Of a DNA stretch of 60,888 nt, positions 10,254 through 20,757 are shown piece by piece. The stretch is from the NCBI GenBank assembly GCA_947367565.1, contig CANBEI010000002.1, positions 1 through 60,888 on the forward strand. Reading direction: 5' to 3'. Each line of letters begins with the position of its first letter. Positions within the stretch are counted from its first letter, which is position 1. Both the position numbers and the translations under genes were made by a program. This DNA comes from an uncultured Candidatus Saccharibacteria bacterium. Its GTDB lineage: Bacteria; Patescibacteriota; Saccharimonadia; Saccharimonadales; Saccharimonadaceae. A model generated the notes under the pieces. It searched no databases, had not been told where the DNA came from, and saw only the letters and a program-made list of their open reading frames with translations.

Positions 10254-11225
10254 TTAACAAAGCATCTCTCGGTCGCCGCCCTCCAGAATCAGATGCTCCA
10301 ACTCTTCGTCAGTAATTACGGCAAACAACTTTGCCTGTTTGTCGAAAGCCTCTCTTATGTATCGTTTAAGCCTTTCTTTCCGAGCGGTGCTCGGAACAAT
10401 CCAGACTGTGAGTGGAAACATCCCGGATTCTTCCTGTTCTAAGCCGCTGCGGTAATAGGCATGGTATTTTTGGCATTTTTCTATAATTTTGGCGGGCGAT
10501 TCGGTATCAAGATCAACTTCTATAAAAAAGCGGTCTTCATATTCCGCTGTTGCGGTCGCAGCATAGAGGTCAGGCTTGAGGGATAATGACACTCCGGCAT
10601 TGCTGTATGTACGCCAGCATACTGGCTCTAATTGAATATCCGTAAGCTGCAGTTCGTATTTCCAGCAGATTTCCATGAGACGGATAGCGGTTTCTGCAAC
10701 TGCCAGAGTATGGGCCAAGAAGTAGGGAGAAACCTCAAAATGCCTGCGGATAGGATATGGGCGCTGTTCGTTAAGCCGCAACAACCTTTCTCCGGCATGG
10801 GTGATATGCCAGATGAGGGAGCCCGACCCGGCGCGTACTCCGCCAATTCTCCGGGAAAGACTGTCAAGCAGTCCAAGCTCGCTTAGTTTTTTGAGGTTGC
10901 GGTTGGCTGCCCGAAGCCCGGCAGAAGAATTAGCGGCATCTGTAAATAATAACCGCTGTATCTGCCCGGTCATTAGATAGCGATATTTTTGTACCGCTAC
11001 GAGCAGTTGTCGGTCGCGCTCCCCTAAACGCCTGTCAATCTCCAGCAAATGTCTCTTGGATACACGCCGGGGTGTTTGGCTGTCAGCAATAGGGGTGCCG
11101 CCTGCGACAGCGGAGTCCGTAGCGGGTACGCTAAAGGAATCTCGAACGTTAAATTGCGCAAAACCCTGTATTCCGGGTGTTTCCGCTTGTGTTTTCCTCT
11201 CCCCATTCGTCAGTCGGTTCGTCAT
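10254..11225 (-). CDS. replication-relaxation family protein
   Basis: Winged-helix N-terminus (RDRQLLVAVQKYRYLMTGQIQRLLF...), directly upstream of a conjugation-type ATPase; family assignment by recall. Confidence 0.7.
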   Translation of the reverse strand: MTNRLTNGERKTQAETPGIQGFAQFNVRDSFSVPATDSAVAGGTPIADSQTPRRVSKRHLLEIDRRLGERDRQLLVAVQKYRYLMTGQIQRLLFTDAANSSAGLRAANRNLKKLSELGLLDSLSRRIGGVRAGSGSLIWHITHAGERLLRLNEQRPYPIRRHFEVSPYFLAHTLAVAETAIRLMEICWKYELQLTDIQLEPVCWRTYSNAGVSLSLKPDLYAATATAEYEDRFFIEVDLDTESPAKIIEKCQKYHAYYRSGLEQEESGMFPLTVWIVPSTARKERLKRYIREAFDKQAKLFAVITDEELEHLILEGGDREMLC

Positions 11226-13447
11226 GCCTTTTTCCTCCTTCCAATGTTCACGTCACCGGGATTTTCCGCGGAAGCACTGTTGACTGTGAACAGATTGAGA
11301 TAATCTTTTTCTATTTGTTCTGCCGGGATGCCGTAGGCTGTCTGGCTCATCGCTTTAAGCTCCGTTGCTTCTCTTAGAGCTGGTGGCGGCGGTAAGGTCT
11401 TGCCTTGCACCCAGCCAGTGCTGCGGCCATTGGTTTGAATGGATGCATAAATCTGGTAGCGGGGCAGCACCATAAAATCCTCAGCTGTAAGTTCCGGCGC
11501 CATTGCCGCCATATCCTTTGCATCCCGGCTGTTCAAACCGAAGACGATTTTATTACGGGCGTTGGCATCTATGCCGGAGCGGATGTTAAGCGGTAGCTGA
11601 TCGCGGTACTGATGCGCTAGCGTCAAGCCAACGCCCAAGCCTCTCGCCTGCGCTAAAGCGTCAGAAATATCTCCTGGCAGACTGAGGTAATCCTGAAGCT
11701 CGTCTATGTAGATAGAAGCAATATGTCGCTTTTCTGCCGGAATACCCGCCCGCGATAGCGCCAGCGTCCAAGTCAAGCCGACAATCAGGCTTCCAATGAG
11801 GCGACTCGTCTCTCCTCCAGAGACACCCTTATTCAACTGAACCAAAACTATCCTGCGTTTGTAAAATAAATCCGTCAGCGAGAACTTTGGTTTTGCCTGT
11901 CCTAACACATTCCGAAGCCCTGGCCTGAGTAAAAATTGCCTGATTTTATTGAGCACAGGTTCTATCTGAACCCTTCGCGCCGCATCCGTTAATGCATCGT
12001 ACTGCTCCCAAAACGGTCTTAATGCGACTTTGTCTTTAATCTGTCTGGTGATTTTATGCCGAAAACTATCATCTGTCAGTAGTGGCGGCAGCCACAGTAG
12101 AGTAGCGTTATCAACTTCTGTCAGCGTTAAGAGCGCTGCATTTAGAATATCTGCGATTCTGACGCCCCAGCTATCACTCCAAATTTCTTTGAGAACCGAG
12201 AGAATCGCATCGGCAATTAGTGATGGGTTTCCATAATCCTTGAACGCCAGCGGATTAAACCCGCAAGGGCAGGGGTCTGACGGGTCGATAATTACGACCT
12301 CGCCCACACGTTCCTCTGGAATCCGCATTAAAATATCCGTCACCAAGTCTGCTTTAGGATCGAGAACTAACACGCTTCTTCCAGCCTTAATATCCGCCAG
12401 AATCAGATGAAGCATGGCAGTAGACTTGCCGCTACCGGTTGGGCCGATCAAATGGCAATGTTCCAAACTATCTCTCGGAGAAATGCTCAGTTTCTTCGGA
12501 TTTATAGTATCCATACTGATAGCAAAACTGCGGTCAGACTTTTTATTGGTCGGACTTCGATACCAGCTCGGCGGCAGTGTGCGTTTGGGATGTAGTCCCG
12601 GTGTTCCAGGTAATTCCTCCTCCCCAGCCGGAAGCAGCAAGAAATTAGCCAGTTCCTTTACTGATAGCATTAGAGGAAAATGCCAAGGTACATGCGCCGT
12701 GTTAAGGTCAGCGGGTTTGATACTTTCTGCCCGTATTCTTACTCCAGCAGATTCCAAGACTTTGAATGCACTCATAATGCTGTTTAGCCGGATAATTGCT
12801 CCATCGCCAACTATACCGATACGGATTGCCGCTTGGAACGTATGTTGCTCCGCTTTTTCCCGGACATTTTTCCGGCTCTCTGCCGAAGCTTTCTGGACAT
12901 CGCCTAGCAGAATCTGCAGCCATGTCGCATTCGGATCGAACAGATTGGCTGGCACCGGGGAAGGAGCGTAGCCCCTCCCCAGCACAATCTGTACCACAGC
13001 CTCCGTGCCACCTGTCTCTTCCGTGAGTGCCGCCAGCCCCGCCCGGATCACAGCTCCAGTGATATCGGTCTTGAGCGAGAGCGTAGGATGGCTAATTCTA
13101 AGCTGCCGGGCAGTGGTAACTGGTGTGCGTTCGCTCTCATCCATAGCATGGAACTGGATATCGCCATGAGCTTTTATCGCTTCTTCCACGTTCCTGATAT
13201 ACCTCCCGGCTGCTCCGAGCAAGTAATTTACCTGTCCGTTTTTACTCCGCACCTCCCAGACTACTGCACCTCGTGGCGATGTGGCGGCAAGATGTGCCAG
13301 CATTTCCCAAATGGTCTCAATTTTGTAAGGTCGAGTCCAGAGGACTTTCCTCCAGTTAATATCTTCGATTTGGTGTTTACCCAAGATTGCCCACTCCTTT
13401 CGGTATTTTTTATACTTCCTCCTACCATTCTCCCAAATCTTTATCAT
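11222..13447 (-). CDS. conjugative-transfer type ATPase (VirD4/TraG/DUF87-like)
   Basis: Walker A HLIGPTGSGKSTAMLHLILADI, Walker B SIYIDELQDYLSLP, FGLNSRDAKDMAAMAPELT. Confidence 0.85.
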   Translation of the reverse strand: MIKIWENGRRKYKKYRKEWAILGKHQIEDINWRKVLWTRPYKIETIWEMLAHLAATSPRGAVVWEVRSKNGQVNYLLGAAGRYIRNVEEAIKAHGDIQFHAMDESERTPVTTARQLRISHPTLSLKTDITGAVIRAGLAALTEETGGTEAVVQIVLGRGYAPSPVPANLFDPNATWLQILLGDVQKASAESRKNVREKAEQHTFQAAIRIGIVGDGAIIRLNSIMSAFKVLESAGVRIRAESIKPADLNTAHVPWHFPLMLSVKELANFLLLPAGEEELPGTPGLHPKRTLPPSWYRSPTNKKSDRSFAISMDTINPKKLSISPRDSLEHCHLIGPTGSGKSTAMLHLILADIKAGRSVLVLDPKADLVTDILMRIPEERVGEVVIIDPSDPCPCGFNPLAFKDYGNPSLIADAILSVLKEIWSDSWGVRIADILNAALLTLTEVDNATLLWLPPLLTDDSFRHKITRQIKDKVALRPFWEQYDALTDAARRVQIEPVLNKIRQFLLRPGLRNVLGQAKPKFSLTDLFYKRRIVLVQLNKGVSGGETSRLIGSLIVGLTWTLALSRAGIPAEKRHIASIYIDELQDYLSLPGDISDALAQARGLGVGLTLAHQYRDQLPLNIRSGIDANARNKIVFGLNSRDAKDMAAMAPELTAEDFMVLPRYQIYASIQTNGRSTGWVQGKTLPPPPALREATELKAMSQTAYGIPAEQIEKDYLNLFTVNSASAENPGDVNIGRRKKA

Positions 13448-13622
13448 GCTTGTGCCTCCAGATACGGAAACCGATTATGGCGATAGCGACGATGATTGCA
13501 ATGGCGAGCAGCACTGGCCAGATTTCCAGAATCCATCCGACTGCGGTTTTGATGAGGAAAGCCGCGAGCGCCAGCATGAAGGCAGTTTCCAAAATCTGGG
13601 TGATTAGGTTCTTTGGATACAC
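13422..13622 (-). CDS. small membrane protein
   Basis: 66 aa, two hydrophobic segments. Confidence 0.45.
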   Translation of the reverse strand: MYPKNLITQILETAFMLALAAFLIKTAVGWILEIWPVLLAIAIIVAIAIIGFRIWRHKHDKDLGEW

Positions 13623-13628
13623 TTAGCA

Positions 13629-14246
13629 TTACGCCTCCTTTCCAAGTGCTTTGGCACTGTATTTTGGCACAGGGTAGTCTCCCGGCATGATAATGTCTGA
13701 CCCGCCTGGCGCTTCGTAGCCCCAGCAATCAAAATCAGGTTCCCGATGTCGAGCAAATAATTCTAGGTATGGTCCATATGACATACGTCTAATAAGAGGA
13801 TATTGCTCCTCTGGCTTCTGGCTATGTCGTTGCTGAGGGCAGAATATCCAGTTGGGCTGACCGTGGAATTTGACCGGTGCTTTGCCACGTGTCGCGAACA
13901 GACACGTTTCCGAGGCATTCCGAAAGTAGTTTCCTAGTAATAATCTGGGCTTTATCCAATAAAGCGGGCTGCGGAATGTAAAGCCCCAAGCCTTAATGAC
14001 ATCCAAACCCTCCTGTAACAGAGCATTGGGAATCCAAAGGTAAAGGTGACTGTTCTCTTCCGCCAAATCTGGTACTGGCATTGCCATAATGCGATCTAGC
14101 GGCATGAGCTCGTAGTGGCTCTCTGCGGAACGGTTGCTGTTCCTGCCGCGCTGCGATGGAACTCCCCATGGCGGATCGGCCAAAATTGTCCGATATTTCT
14201 TTGAAGAGTGATTTTTGATTTCTGAATAGGGGATAACTGTTTCCAT
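13629..14246 (-). CDS. MT-A70 family adenine-specific methyltransferase
   Basis: TILADPPWGVPSQRGRNSNRSAESHYELM, HLYLWIPNALLQEGLDVIKAWGF. Confidence 0.9.
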   Translation of the reverse strand: METVIPYSEIKNHSSKKYRTILADPPWGVPSQRGRNSNRSAESHYELMPLDRIMAMPVPDLAEENSHLYLWIPNALLQEGLDVIKAWGFTFRSPLYWIKPRLLLGNYFRNASETCLFATRGKAPVKFHGQPNWIFCPQQRHSQKPEEQYPLIRRMSYGPYLELFARHREPDFDCWGYEAPGGSDIIMPGDYPVPKYSAKALGKEA

Positions 14247-14429
14247 TAAATTTCCTTTCTTTTGCTTGGTGTGGCTTTGACGGTATTTAAGCGCAAAACC
14301 ACACCGAATAATAATTGTTATGCCTAAAACTTTTGCAGCGATGCGACACTATCTAACAGAGGTAAAGTGTCAATTAAGGTGTAGCAAATAACGCTGTTGT
14401 AATATTGTCAAGAATATGTTGACAACGGC

Positions 14430-14675
14430 TCAATCCTCCTCATACCCATCATCGTATTCCTCTGCCTGCGAACGGCAAGCCTCCCGAAGTAAATCCTCCT
14501 GCGCTTTAAGTCTCGCCGCATCCAGTTCCAGTTGTTTACGCATCAATTTCTCAAAATCGTCGCTTTCTTCTACTCGTTTCTTAAGTTCACAGTAGTCAAA
14601 AAACCATTCAGATATGGCTACGCATACAATACTGCCTAATACAATTACAATGATGATGTCAATGATTTCCAACAT
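14430..14675 (-). CDS. small membrane-anchored protein
   Basis: 81 aa, N-terminal TM, charged C-terminus. Confidence 0.45.
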   Translation of the reverse strand: MLEIIDIIIVIVLGSIVCVAISEWFFDYCELKKRVEESDDFEKLMRKQLELDAARLKAQEDLLREACRSQAEEYDDGYEED

Positions 14676-14681
14676 GCCCCA

Positions 14682-15059
14682 TCACCGCCTTTCTATTGTC
14701 TTTGCGGCATTATCAGCATAAGCTGCGAGAATTTTGTGGTAATACGGTTTTCCGAGCGGAGCAACGTGCGACAGCCGGTCAACCGACATGGCCAGGCTGG
14801 CCGTATCGTTGATGGCTGAGTTAGCCAAAATTGCTCTACATCTGTTTTCGCTGGCTGTGAGCAGTGCATTCTCCTGCAGCAGCTTCAATGAGCGCGGGGC
14901 GAACATCATATTGCGTTTGGTGGGGATGGTATCGACCACATCTCCGCTCAAGGCTTCAACAACTGATTCTACATTTGGACACTTCATAATAGGTTCCTCC
15001 TTGTGATATATTTTTGTAAAGAGAACTGTTATTTTCTCCTTACATTTGGAAGTCAGCAA
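14682..15059 (-). CDS. hypothetical mobile-element protein (likely start ~14986)
   Basis: Coding-like MKCPNVESVVEALSGDVVDTIPTKRNMMFAPRSLKLLQENA. Confidence 0.5.
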   Translation of the reverse strand: MLTSKCKEKITVLFTKIYHKEEPIMKCPNVESVVEALSGDVVDTIPTKRNMMFAPRSLKLLQENALLTASENRCRAILANSAINDTASLAMSVDRLSHVAPLGKPYYHKILAAYADNAAKTIERR

Positions 15060-15188
15060 AGGGACGCGGGAATTAACTTTTGGATAGAAATTTTTTAGAA
15101 AAGTTTTTGATGAAGATATAGATTAGGATAGAAAATGAAATTGCGAACATCAAAAAAGGACGCCGTAAGAGCGCCCATGAAATGTAAT

Positions 15189-16511
15189 TTATTTATGGTG
15201 ACGTTTTATATGCCTTTTATAAAGCAATAGCGTAACAATGATAACTATGCAAATAGCAATCAAAACTCTAAGCGTGAGTGTTACGCCAGAGAACCAACTT
15301 GGATTTTTATATAAAATAACAGAAGCATAATCCTGTATCGTTTTTTGGCCTACTCCGGCTTGCGACCAATTTGTGAGAGTGTTCACACCTACTTCAAGAT
15401 TCTCGTCTACGACCTCAGCAGTGAAGTAGACCAGAGCATTTGCATCTTTGCCATAGTCACCAATACGAATACCATTTTCTACGAGAGAATCTCGGATAAC
15501 TTTGGCATCGTCTGAATGATTGGCATTTTTAAGAATAGTCGAACCGGCAACATATTTTAAGTTAGCTGGAAGAATATCTTTAATCGCAACACCAATCTGG
15601 CTCGTATCGCTAGTGTTTTTATATTCAATGCGGAAATCTACCTTATCACCGACTTCAGCTTCGATTACATCTCCCCAATCGTCATTACTTCCAACAAGCC
15701 GGACTTTTTGTTCTACCGTATATTCGTAGTCGAACATAGCCCTCACTTTTATTGTTACATAATTATCATATTGATAACATCCGGGTATCCTGCCATCAAG
15801 TGCATCGTAGCCTATTAAAACGCCGCCACTTTTGGCTTTTACGATATCATCACTCAAAATCAAACCGCCAAGACCAATCCCATTATTCTCGAGCAGGCCG
15901 GAATTATTGACGAAATCAAGATGAAAAGGCACCTCGCTGTTGAAATTTACATAATCCCAATACTCAGATGGAGTAGCGTTTGAGGAATCAATAAACCCAT
16001 TAACTTGGATGCGCTTGTTTTCTTTGTCGTATTCATTTGGAATGCTAAAGGATACATGGACATCTTCTGCGACCGCATCCCAACCGTTTGGATTGTTATT
16101 ATGTACATATAAACGGATAATATAGTATTTCCCATCCTCAACCGTTATGTCATTGCCACTCCAAATAGTGTCCTTGGTGGCACCCTCCCAGCTTCCATCC
16201 TCAAGCAGGACGCACTCCCTGGCGGCAACATAATTTTTCTCGCTACCAATCGTGCTGTCAGAAATCGTATTGAAGATAATCTGGCCTGGGTAGTTGTCGC
16301 TGTTCTTGTAGTCTTCACCATCAGAAACCGACGTAGCACCAATAGCCCCATTATTTATTTCTTCAATCGTATAGCTTGGGCGCCCTTTCTCTCCAGTTTC
16401 CGGGTCAGTATAGTTATCGCCCCAAGCGAAAGCCGTTACAGGGTTCAAGAGAACCGCCACGACACTGGCTATTGCTCCAACTTTTATAAATGAAGTTATA
16501 GAAACTTTCAT
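15189..16511 (-). CDS. secreted, C-terminally anchored surface protein with DUF11-like domain (Saccharibacteria family)
   Basis: Signal peptide MKVSITSFIKVGAIASVVAVLLNPVTAFAWG; IIRLYVHNNNPNGWDAVAEDVHVSFSIP; C-terminal TM and RHIKRHHK tail. Confidence 0.75.
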   Translation of the reverse strand: MKVSITSFIKVGAIASVVAVLLNPVTAFAWGDNYTDPETGEKGRPSYTIEEINNGAIGATSVSDGEDYKNSDNYPGQIIFNTISDSTIGSEKNYVAARECVLLEDGSWEGATKDTIWSGNDITVEDGKYYIIRLYVHNNNPNGWDAVAEDVHVSFSIPNEYDKENKRIQVNGFIDSSNATPSEYWDYVNFNSEVPFHLDFVNNSGLLENNGIGLGGLILSDDIVKAKSGGVLIGYDALDGRIPGCYQYDNYVTIKVRAMFDYEYTVEQKVRLVGSNDDWGDVIEAEVGDKVDFRIEYKNTSDTSQIGVAIKDILPANLKYVAGSTILKNANHSDDAKVIRDSLVENGIRIGDYGKDANALVYFTAEVVDENLEVGVNTLTNWSQAGVGQKTIQDYASVILYKNPSWFSGVTLTLRVLIAICIVIIVTLLLYKRHIKRHHK

Positions 16512-16540
16512 ACAGCATCATCCCTCCTTGCCAGTCTATG

Positions 16541-17701
16541 TCAGTCAGCCTTTTGGCTATAATCACCTGAAGATTTGTCGTGAATCTCGCCCTCACCCGT
16601 AGATTCGTTTTGCCCGTCTTTTATTATATAAATCGTCATCACGTCTTTAATGTTCTCGTTGTAATCCATGTAAGCCTCTATATCAACGGGGCATCTTTCA
16701 CTATCCTCTGACTCCTTTACGGCTTTTATATGTAAATTTTGTTCAGATAGCACCTCTATCATATGGGCATTATCCCCTTTGCTGCCACATCTCAGCCCTT
16801 CCAGACTAGCATCCGCTGGTTCAGGTTTTACTTCCAATTTCATATCCTCTCCGTAAGGAAGCCATCGACCCGTTCTTTCAAACTCAATACTGTATGGCCT
16901 CGGAGATTCCGTTAACCTTGCTAAAAATAATGAAATTGGCTTAATTAATAATACGACTACTAAAAGTAATATTGCGACTATAACTACACGAGAAAATCTC
17001 TTTATCCAGTTTGTTATTTTAATGAGCACATTATCAGGTTCAAGAGTTGGTGGTTCTGGAGGGTTTGGTTCAACGGAGCCATCTTCATTACCATCATCTG
17101 TCAGTTCTTGCCGAGTGTTCTTGAGCTCTTGTAATTTTACATCTACAATATTGCCCTTTTTATCATAAATCAGATATTCTTTTACCTCATCCAAATACTC
17201 ATTGATCTTTACTTTTTTGCTATAGAGCTTCTGGGCAACCGCATTAATAGCATCCCCGTCTTCAGTGTTTAACGCTTTAACAACAGCCTTAATAGCATCT
17301 TCACCAGCCGCTTCTAGGTCTTCACAGGATTCGTAAAATACTTTACGACGTTTATTAGAAGAACTGTGCCTATCTGCAATATAGCTACTTGTCCATATAA
17401 ACTTTTTTCGCCGTACTGTGATGAGGTCGATGCCACTTCGATTTTCCGAACTATCGCGTGAACTGGGAAATTCCTTAAGTAAACCTAGCGCCATTAACGC
17501 CATATCTGCATCAAGGCTTTCTTTAAACTTTTCTCTGGTTGCCGCAATCAGCAAAGCCTCTATTTCATAATCTGTTACAGAAGCTGGTAATCCCAAATAT
17601 TTCCCTATAATACCAAGGGGGACGGAATAATCGCTTGAGCTACGAATGCTACGCGCTGTTTTCTGAAATTTTTCCAGCTCTGAAGATTCTGATTCTGTCA
17701 T
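16541..17701 (-). CDS. membrane protein of unknown function
   Basis: Single TM VVIVAILLLVVVLLIKPISLFL between cytoplasmic and extracytoplasmic parts. Confidence 0.6.
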   Translation of the reverse strand: MTESESSELEKFQKTARSIRSSSDYSVPLGIIGKYLGLPASVTDYEIEALLIAATREKFKESLDADMALMALGLLKEFPSSRDSSENRSGIDLITVRRKKFIWTSSYIADRHSSSNKRRKVFYESCEDLEAAGEDAIKAVVKALNTEDGDAINAVAQKLYSKKVKINEYLDEVKEYLIYDKKGNIVDVKLQELKNTRQELTDDGNEDGSVEPNPPEPPTLEPDNVLIKITNWIKRFSRVVIVAILLLVVVLLIKPISLFLARLTESPRPYSIEFERTGRWLPYGEDMKLEVKPEPADASLEGLRCGSKGDNAHMIEVLSEQNLHIKAVKESEDSERCPVDIEAYMDYNENIKDVMTIYIIKDGQNESTGEGEIHDKSSGDYSQKAD

Positions 17702-17816
17702 CCATATCCACCTCCAAACAAAAACAAATTATGACAATAATATACTATAAAATGTCTATCTGCACAAATAGAAAAGCCACGAAGAAATCCGTGGCTTTGT
17801 GGTTGCCAATGCTGTA

Positions 17817-18440
17817 TTACACATGCTCAGTGACATAAGCGGAACAATTAGGATACTCTCCCGACGAGTCGAGTTCAAAAACGCGTTTTTTATTCCCATC
17901 ATACTCTGTAACCGTAGCACCATAGTGACTGGTTGGAGAAAGCGACACGCCTATCGTCTCACCCGCAGCATTCCCGCAAGGCGGAATCTCAAATTGCAGA
18001 TCCACTTGTAAAGCCTTAGTAGACAAAGTGGCATAGTCGATGTACTCCGGCAGGCTGTCCAGAAAACGGTTCTCTTCCTCGTTGGTCATTTTGCTGGTGT
18101 CCGTTGTCTCATTGAACATTTTGTTATGTTCCTTATAGTAATGCTCACTGGCGAATTGAAGATCGACAGAATGACAGTCAATCATAACCCTGACAATTTT
18201 CCAGCGTGGATTTTCTCCTCGCAGGATCTGTCGGAAGTTCTCTTCGAAATCCGGGTTGCCTTTGTCTGTAACAAACTCGAAAGCGTCTGCTACTTCCGCG
18301 AGGCTGCTATGGGCGGTGGCACTCATACGGATACCCGGCCCATTGGGATTCCCCTCACTATTTTCTACGCTTGTAGCGTCCGGATCGTTAATGAACACAT
18401 AGCCACCAACTAATGTTACTGGATATTGAATTATGCGCAT
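17817..18440 (-). CDS. hypothetical protein
   Basis: 207 aa uninterrupted ORF, coding-like. Confidence 0.55.
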   Translation of the reverse strand: MRIIQYPVTLVGGYVFINDPDATSVENSEGNPNGPGIRMSATAHSSLAEVADAFEFVTDKGNPDFEENFRQILRGENPRWKIVRVMIDCHSVDLQFASEHYYKEHNKMFNETTDTSKMTNEEENRFLDSLPEYIDYATLSTKALQVDLQFEIPPCGNAAGETIGVSLSPTSHYGATVTEYDGNKKRVFELDSSGEYPNCSAYVTEHV

Positions 18441-18785
18441 ACCTATACCTCCCTTGATTAAAATTCAGGTTATTGCATCATCGCCTACCTTGTAAAAGTA
18501 AGCGAAATCTGCAATAACCCAGGATAGTATAGGATTATTGGCAAACTAACAATGTACAGTATGATTAGTCGTGACTAACCATACTGTTATTCATAATAGC
18601 ACACATGTTCTTTTTTGTCAATACTAATTACGCTTTTCACTCTAAAAAGCAAAAAATCTGCAAAATCTCTGAAAAATAATGCTCGATCGACCTCGAGTGA
18701 GTTCGGTCGAGAAGCTGTTTTTTCCCAGCTATATTACAATCAAACTGTAACTGATATCCAGAAACTTATCAAAGGAGGGCTCATC

Positions 18786-18956
18786 ATGAAACAATCAACT
18801 GTAACAGAACTTCGTAACGCCATGGGTAAACTGGTCGCTAAGTGGTATCCGGATGAAGGGGTGATAGAGATTGTAGTTAGAGGATGCCGCTATGTGATTG
18901 CCGTGCCTCCGGGCACGCCAATCACATGTCAATCTAACATGCTACTTACAAAGTAG
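18786..18956 (+). CDS. small hypothetical protein
   Basis: Preceded by aaaggaggg RBS; MKQSTVTELRNAMGKLVAKWYPDEGVIEIVVRG. Confidence 0.5.
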   Translation: MKQSTVTELRNAMGKLVAKWYPDEGVIEIVVRGCRYVIAVPPGTPITCQSNMLLTK

Positions 18957-19124
18957 GCAGTGGTAGTAGCTAAAACTTAACAATACCGTGAGACCGCAGC
19001 CATATGGCTCTAAGCGACGGCAACGGACACCAAACAAAACACAGGTGTTCCGCTGCCGTCTTTTATTTCTGTATTTTTCCAAAGACGCTCCAGCGGAACA
19101 TCGCCAACAGAAAGGAGCAGGAAT

Positions 19125-19694
19125 ATGAGATTCCCATACGGAAAGAACAGAAGGACTATGGAGAAAGAGCACAGCGAAATGGCAGTTATTTGCCGCAAAG
19201 AAAACGAGTCTGAAGAGATGATTGAGCAGATGCATGATTTGCTATTGCACCAACTTAATCGTGACCGGGCGTATATTACCCACACTCAGCCCTACGAATG
19301 CTACAATTCTTCGGACAAAAGCAAGAGCGGCGCTCAAACACAAAATAGAAAACGACTAGAAGATGAGGGCAGTGACATCATTGATGAAGGGCGGTCACCG
19401 CTGTTGAAAAAGTTCTCAGCACAGCTCAGCGTAACACAGGGAGAGATCTGGGAATGGGGGCGCATGGACTGGATCGAGGATTTAGATACCGTTGAGATTA
19501 TTGTGTGGGTTAGAGAGCAGTCTGAGAAAGATATCGAACTTCTGACTTTGCTTAGCGTAGATGGGTTGAAGCAAAAAGAAGTGGCAGAGATGTGGGGTGT
19601 ATCCGACGCTGCTATCTCCAAGCGGATGAAAAAAATCCGTGAAAGTTTAGCAGAAGTTTTGCCAGAGTGGTTAAGAACGAGTTATGGAATCTGA
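19125..19694 (+). CDS. sigma-70 region 4-like / HTH protein
   Basis: LLTLLSVDGLKQKEVAEMWGVSDAAISKRMKKIRESLA. Confidence 0.6.
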   Translation: MRFPYGKNRRTMEKEHSEMAVICRKENESEEMIEQMHDLLLHQLNRDRAYITHTQPYECYNSSDKSKSGAQTQNRKRLEDEGSDIIDEGRSPLLKKFSAQLSVTQGEIWEWGRMDWIEDLDTVEIIVWVREQSEKDIELLTLLSVDGLKQKEVAEMWGVSDAAISKRMKKIRESLAEVLPEWLRTSYGI

Positions 19695-19748
19695 CTACCA
19701 GATGAGGGGGCTCGCTCCCTCAATAAAAAATCAAGGAGGAACAACAAT

Positions 19749-20309
19749 ATGGTGAACAGAAACAAAAAAGGCTTTAAGAAACTGGGGAAAATGTATTTGC
19801 CATCTCTTGAAAAAGTGAAGAGCACTACAACTCCTGGTCTGAGGATTATGTTTGACGTTGACAACATTCTGACCTTAATCGACCGAGAACATTTTGACCG
19901 GGAACTCTCTGTATCAGATAGTGGTCTTTACACACTAAGACTTGGAGTGTTTCGTGAGATGGAAAAAGGGGCAATGGAAGAATCCGCCTTATTTTTTACC
20001 ATTCCCACTAAGGCAGACTGTGAGCAGAGGATTACAGCGTCATTTGAACTCCCCGGCGCATCAGCAAGGTTTCTGGACGAAGTCGTCCTAACAGCGTCAA
20101 AACCCTTCGTCGTAGAGCTTGTTATCGGCAGTCCTATGCTCGAAAGCCATAACAATCCATGGGGAATACCGTTGAGCTATGACAGCATACGGACTAACAA
20201 GAATGTGACGGTAATTACGCGAACTGAAATACGAAAGGGTGTACCAAATCAGTATAAAGTTTGTTTCGATACGCTACGTATTCAGGTGAGGATTTTGTTT
20301 GCAAAATAA
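19749..20309 (+). CDS. hypothetical protein
   Basis: 186 aa ORF, RBS tcaaggagg. Confidence 0.5.
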   Translation: MVNRNKKGFKKLGKMYLPSLEKVKSTTTPGLRIMFDVDNILTLIDREHFDRELSVSDSGLYTLRLGVFREMEKGAMEESALFFTIPTKADCEQRITASFELPGASARFLDEVVLTASKPFVVELVIGSPMLESHNNPWGIPLSYDSIRTNKNVTVITRTEIRKGVPNQYKVCFDTLRIQVRILFAK

Positions 20310-20404
20310 TCTACATAGCCATTAGAGCGCCACCGCATATGTTTTGTTGCGGTGGCACTCTGATCATATTTTTAAGTGTGTGCGATAAAGCCTATAATAC
20401 GTAG

Positions 20405-20662
20405 AATGCGGATAATTCTGCTCAGAGTAACACCAAATATCATGATTTACCACTGGCTTTTGTCCGTAGCGGGCACGTTAACCTAGACTTCGGTTTCGCT
20501 CTCGACGTCGGTGAGGGTGGACTTAGTCGATCGCGTACGGCCAGCAATTATCCTACCTACGCCTACTACCTGTACTTCGCTCCTACGGGCGTCGCCTCGT
20601 CAGGCAGCGACAACCGCGATCACGGTATCCCCCTCCGCTGCCTCTACCCAGGTAGTGCCTAA
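20405..20662 (+). other. DGR-variable-region-like C-terminal cassette (VR1), open frame without ATG
   Basis: Frame: LPLAFVRSGHVNLDFGFALDVGEGGLSRSRTASNYPTYAYYLYFAPTGVASSGSDNRDHGIPLRCLYPGSA*; variable positions almost all NNC/NNT codons. Confidence 0.6.
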
Positions 20663-20757
20663 TGGAGGAAAAGGAAGATAAGGCGCCACAAAAAAGCAGG
20701 AGCATTGGCGAATTATTATTTCTCTAATACTCCTGCTAAGATTATTTCTGTTTTCTG

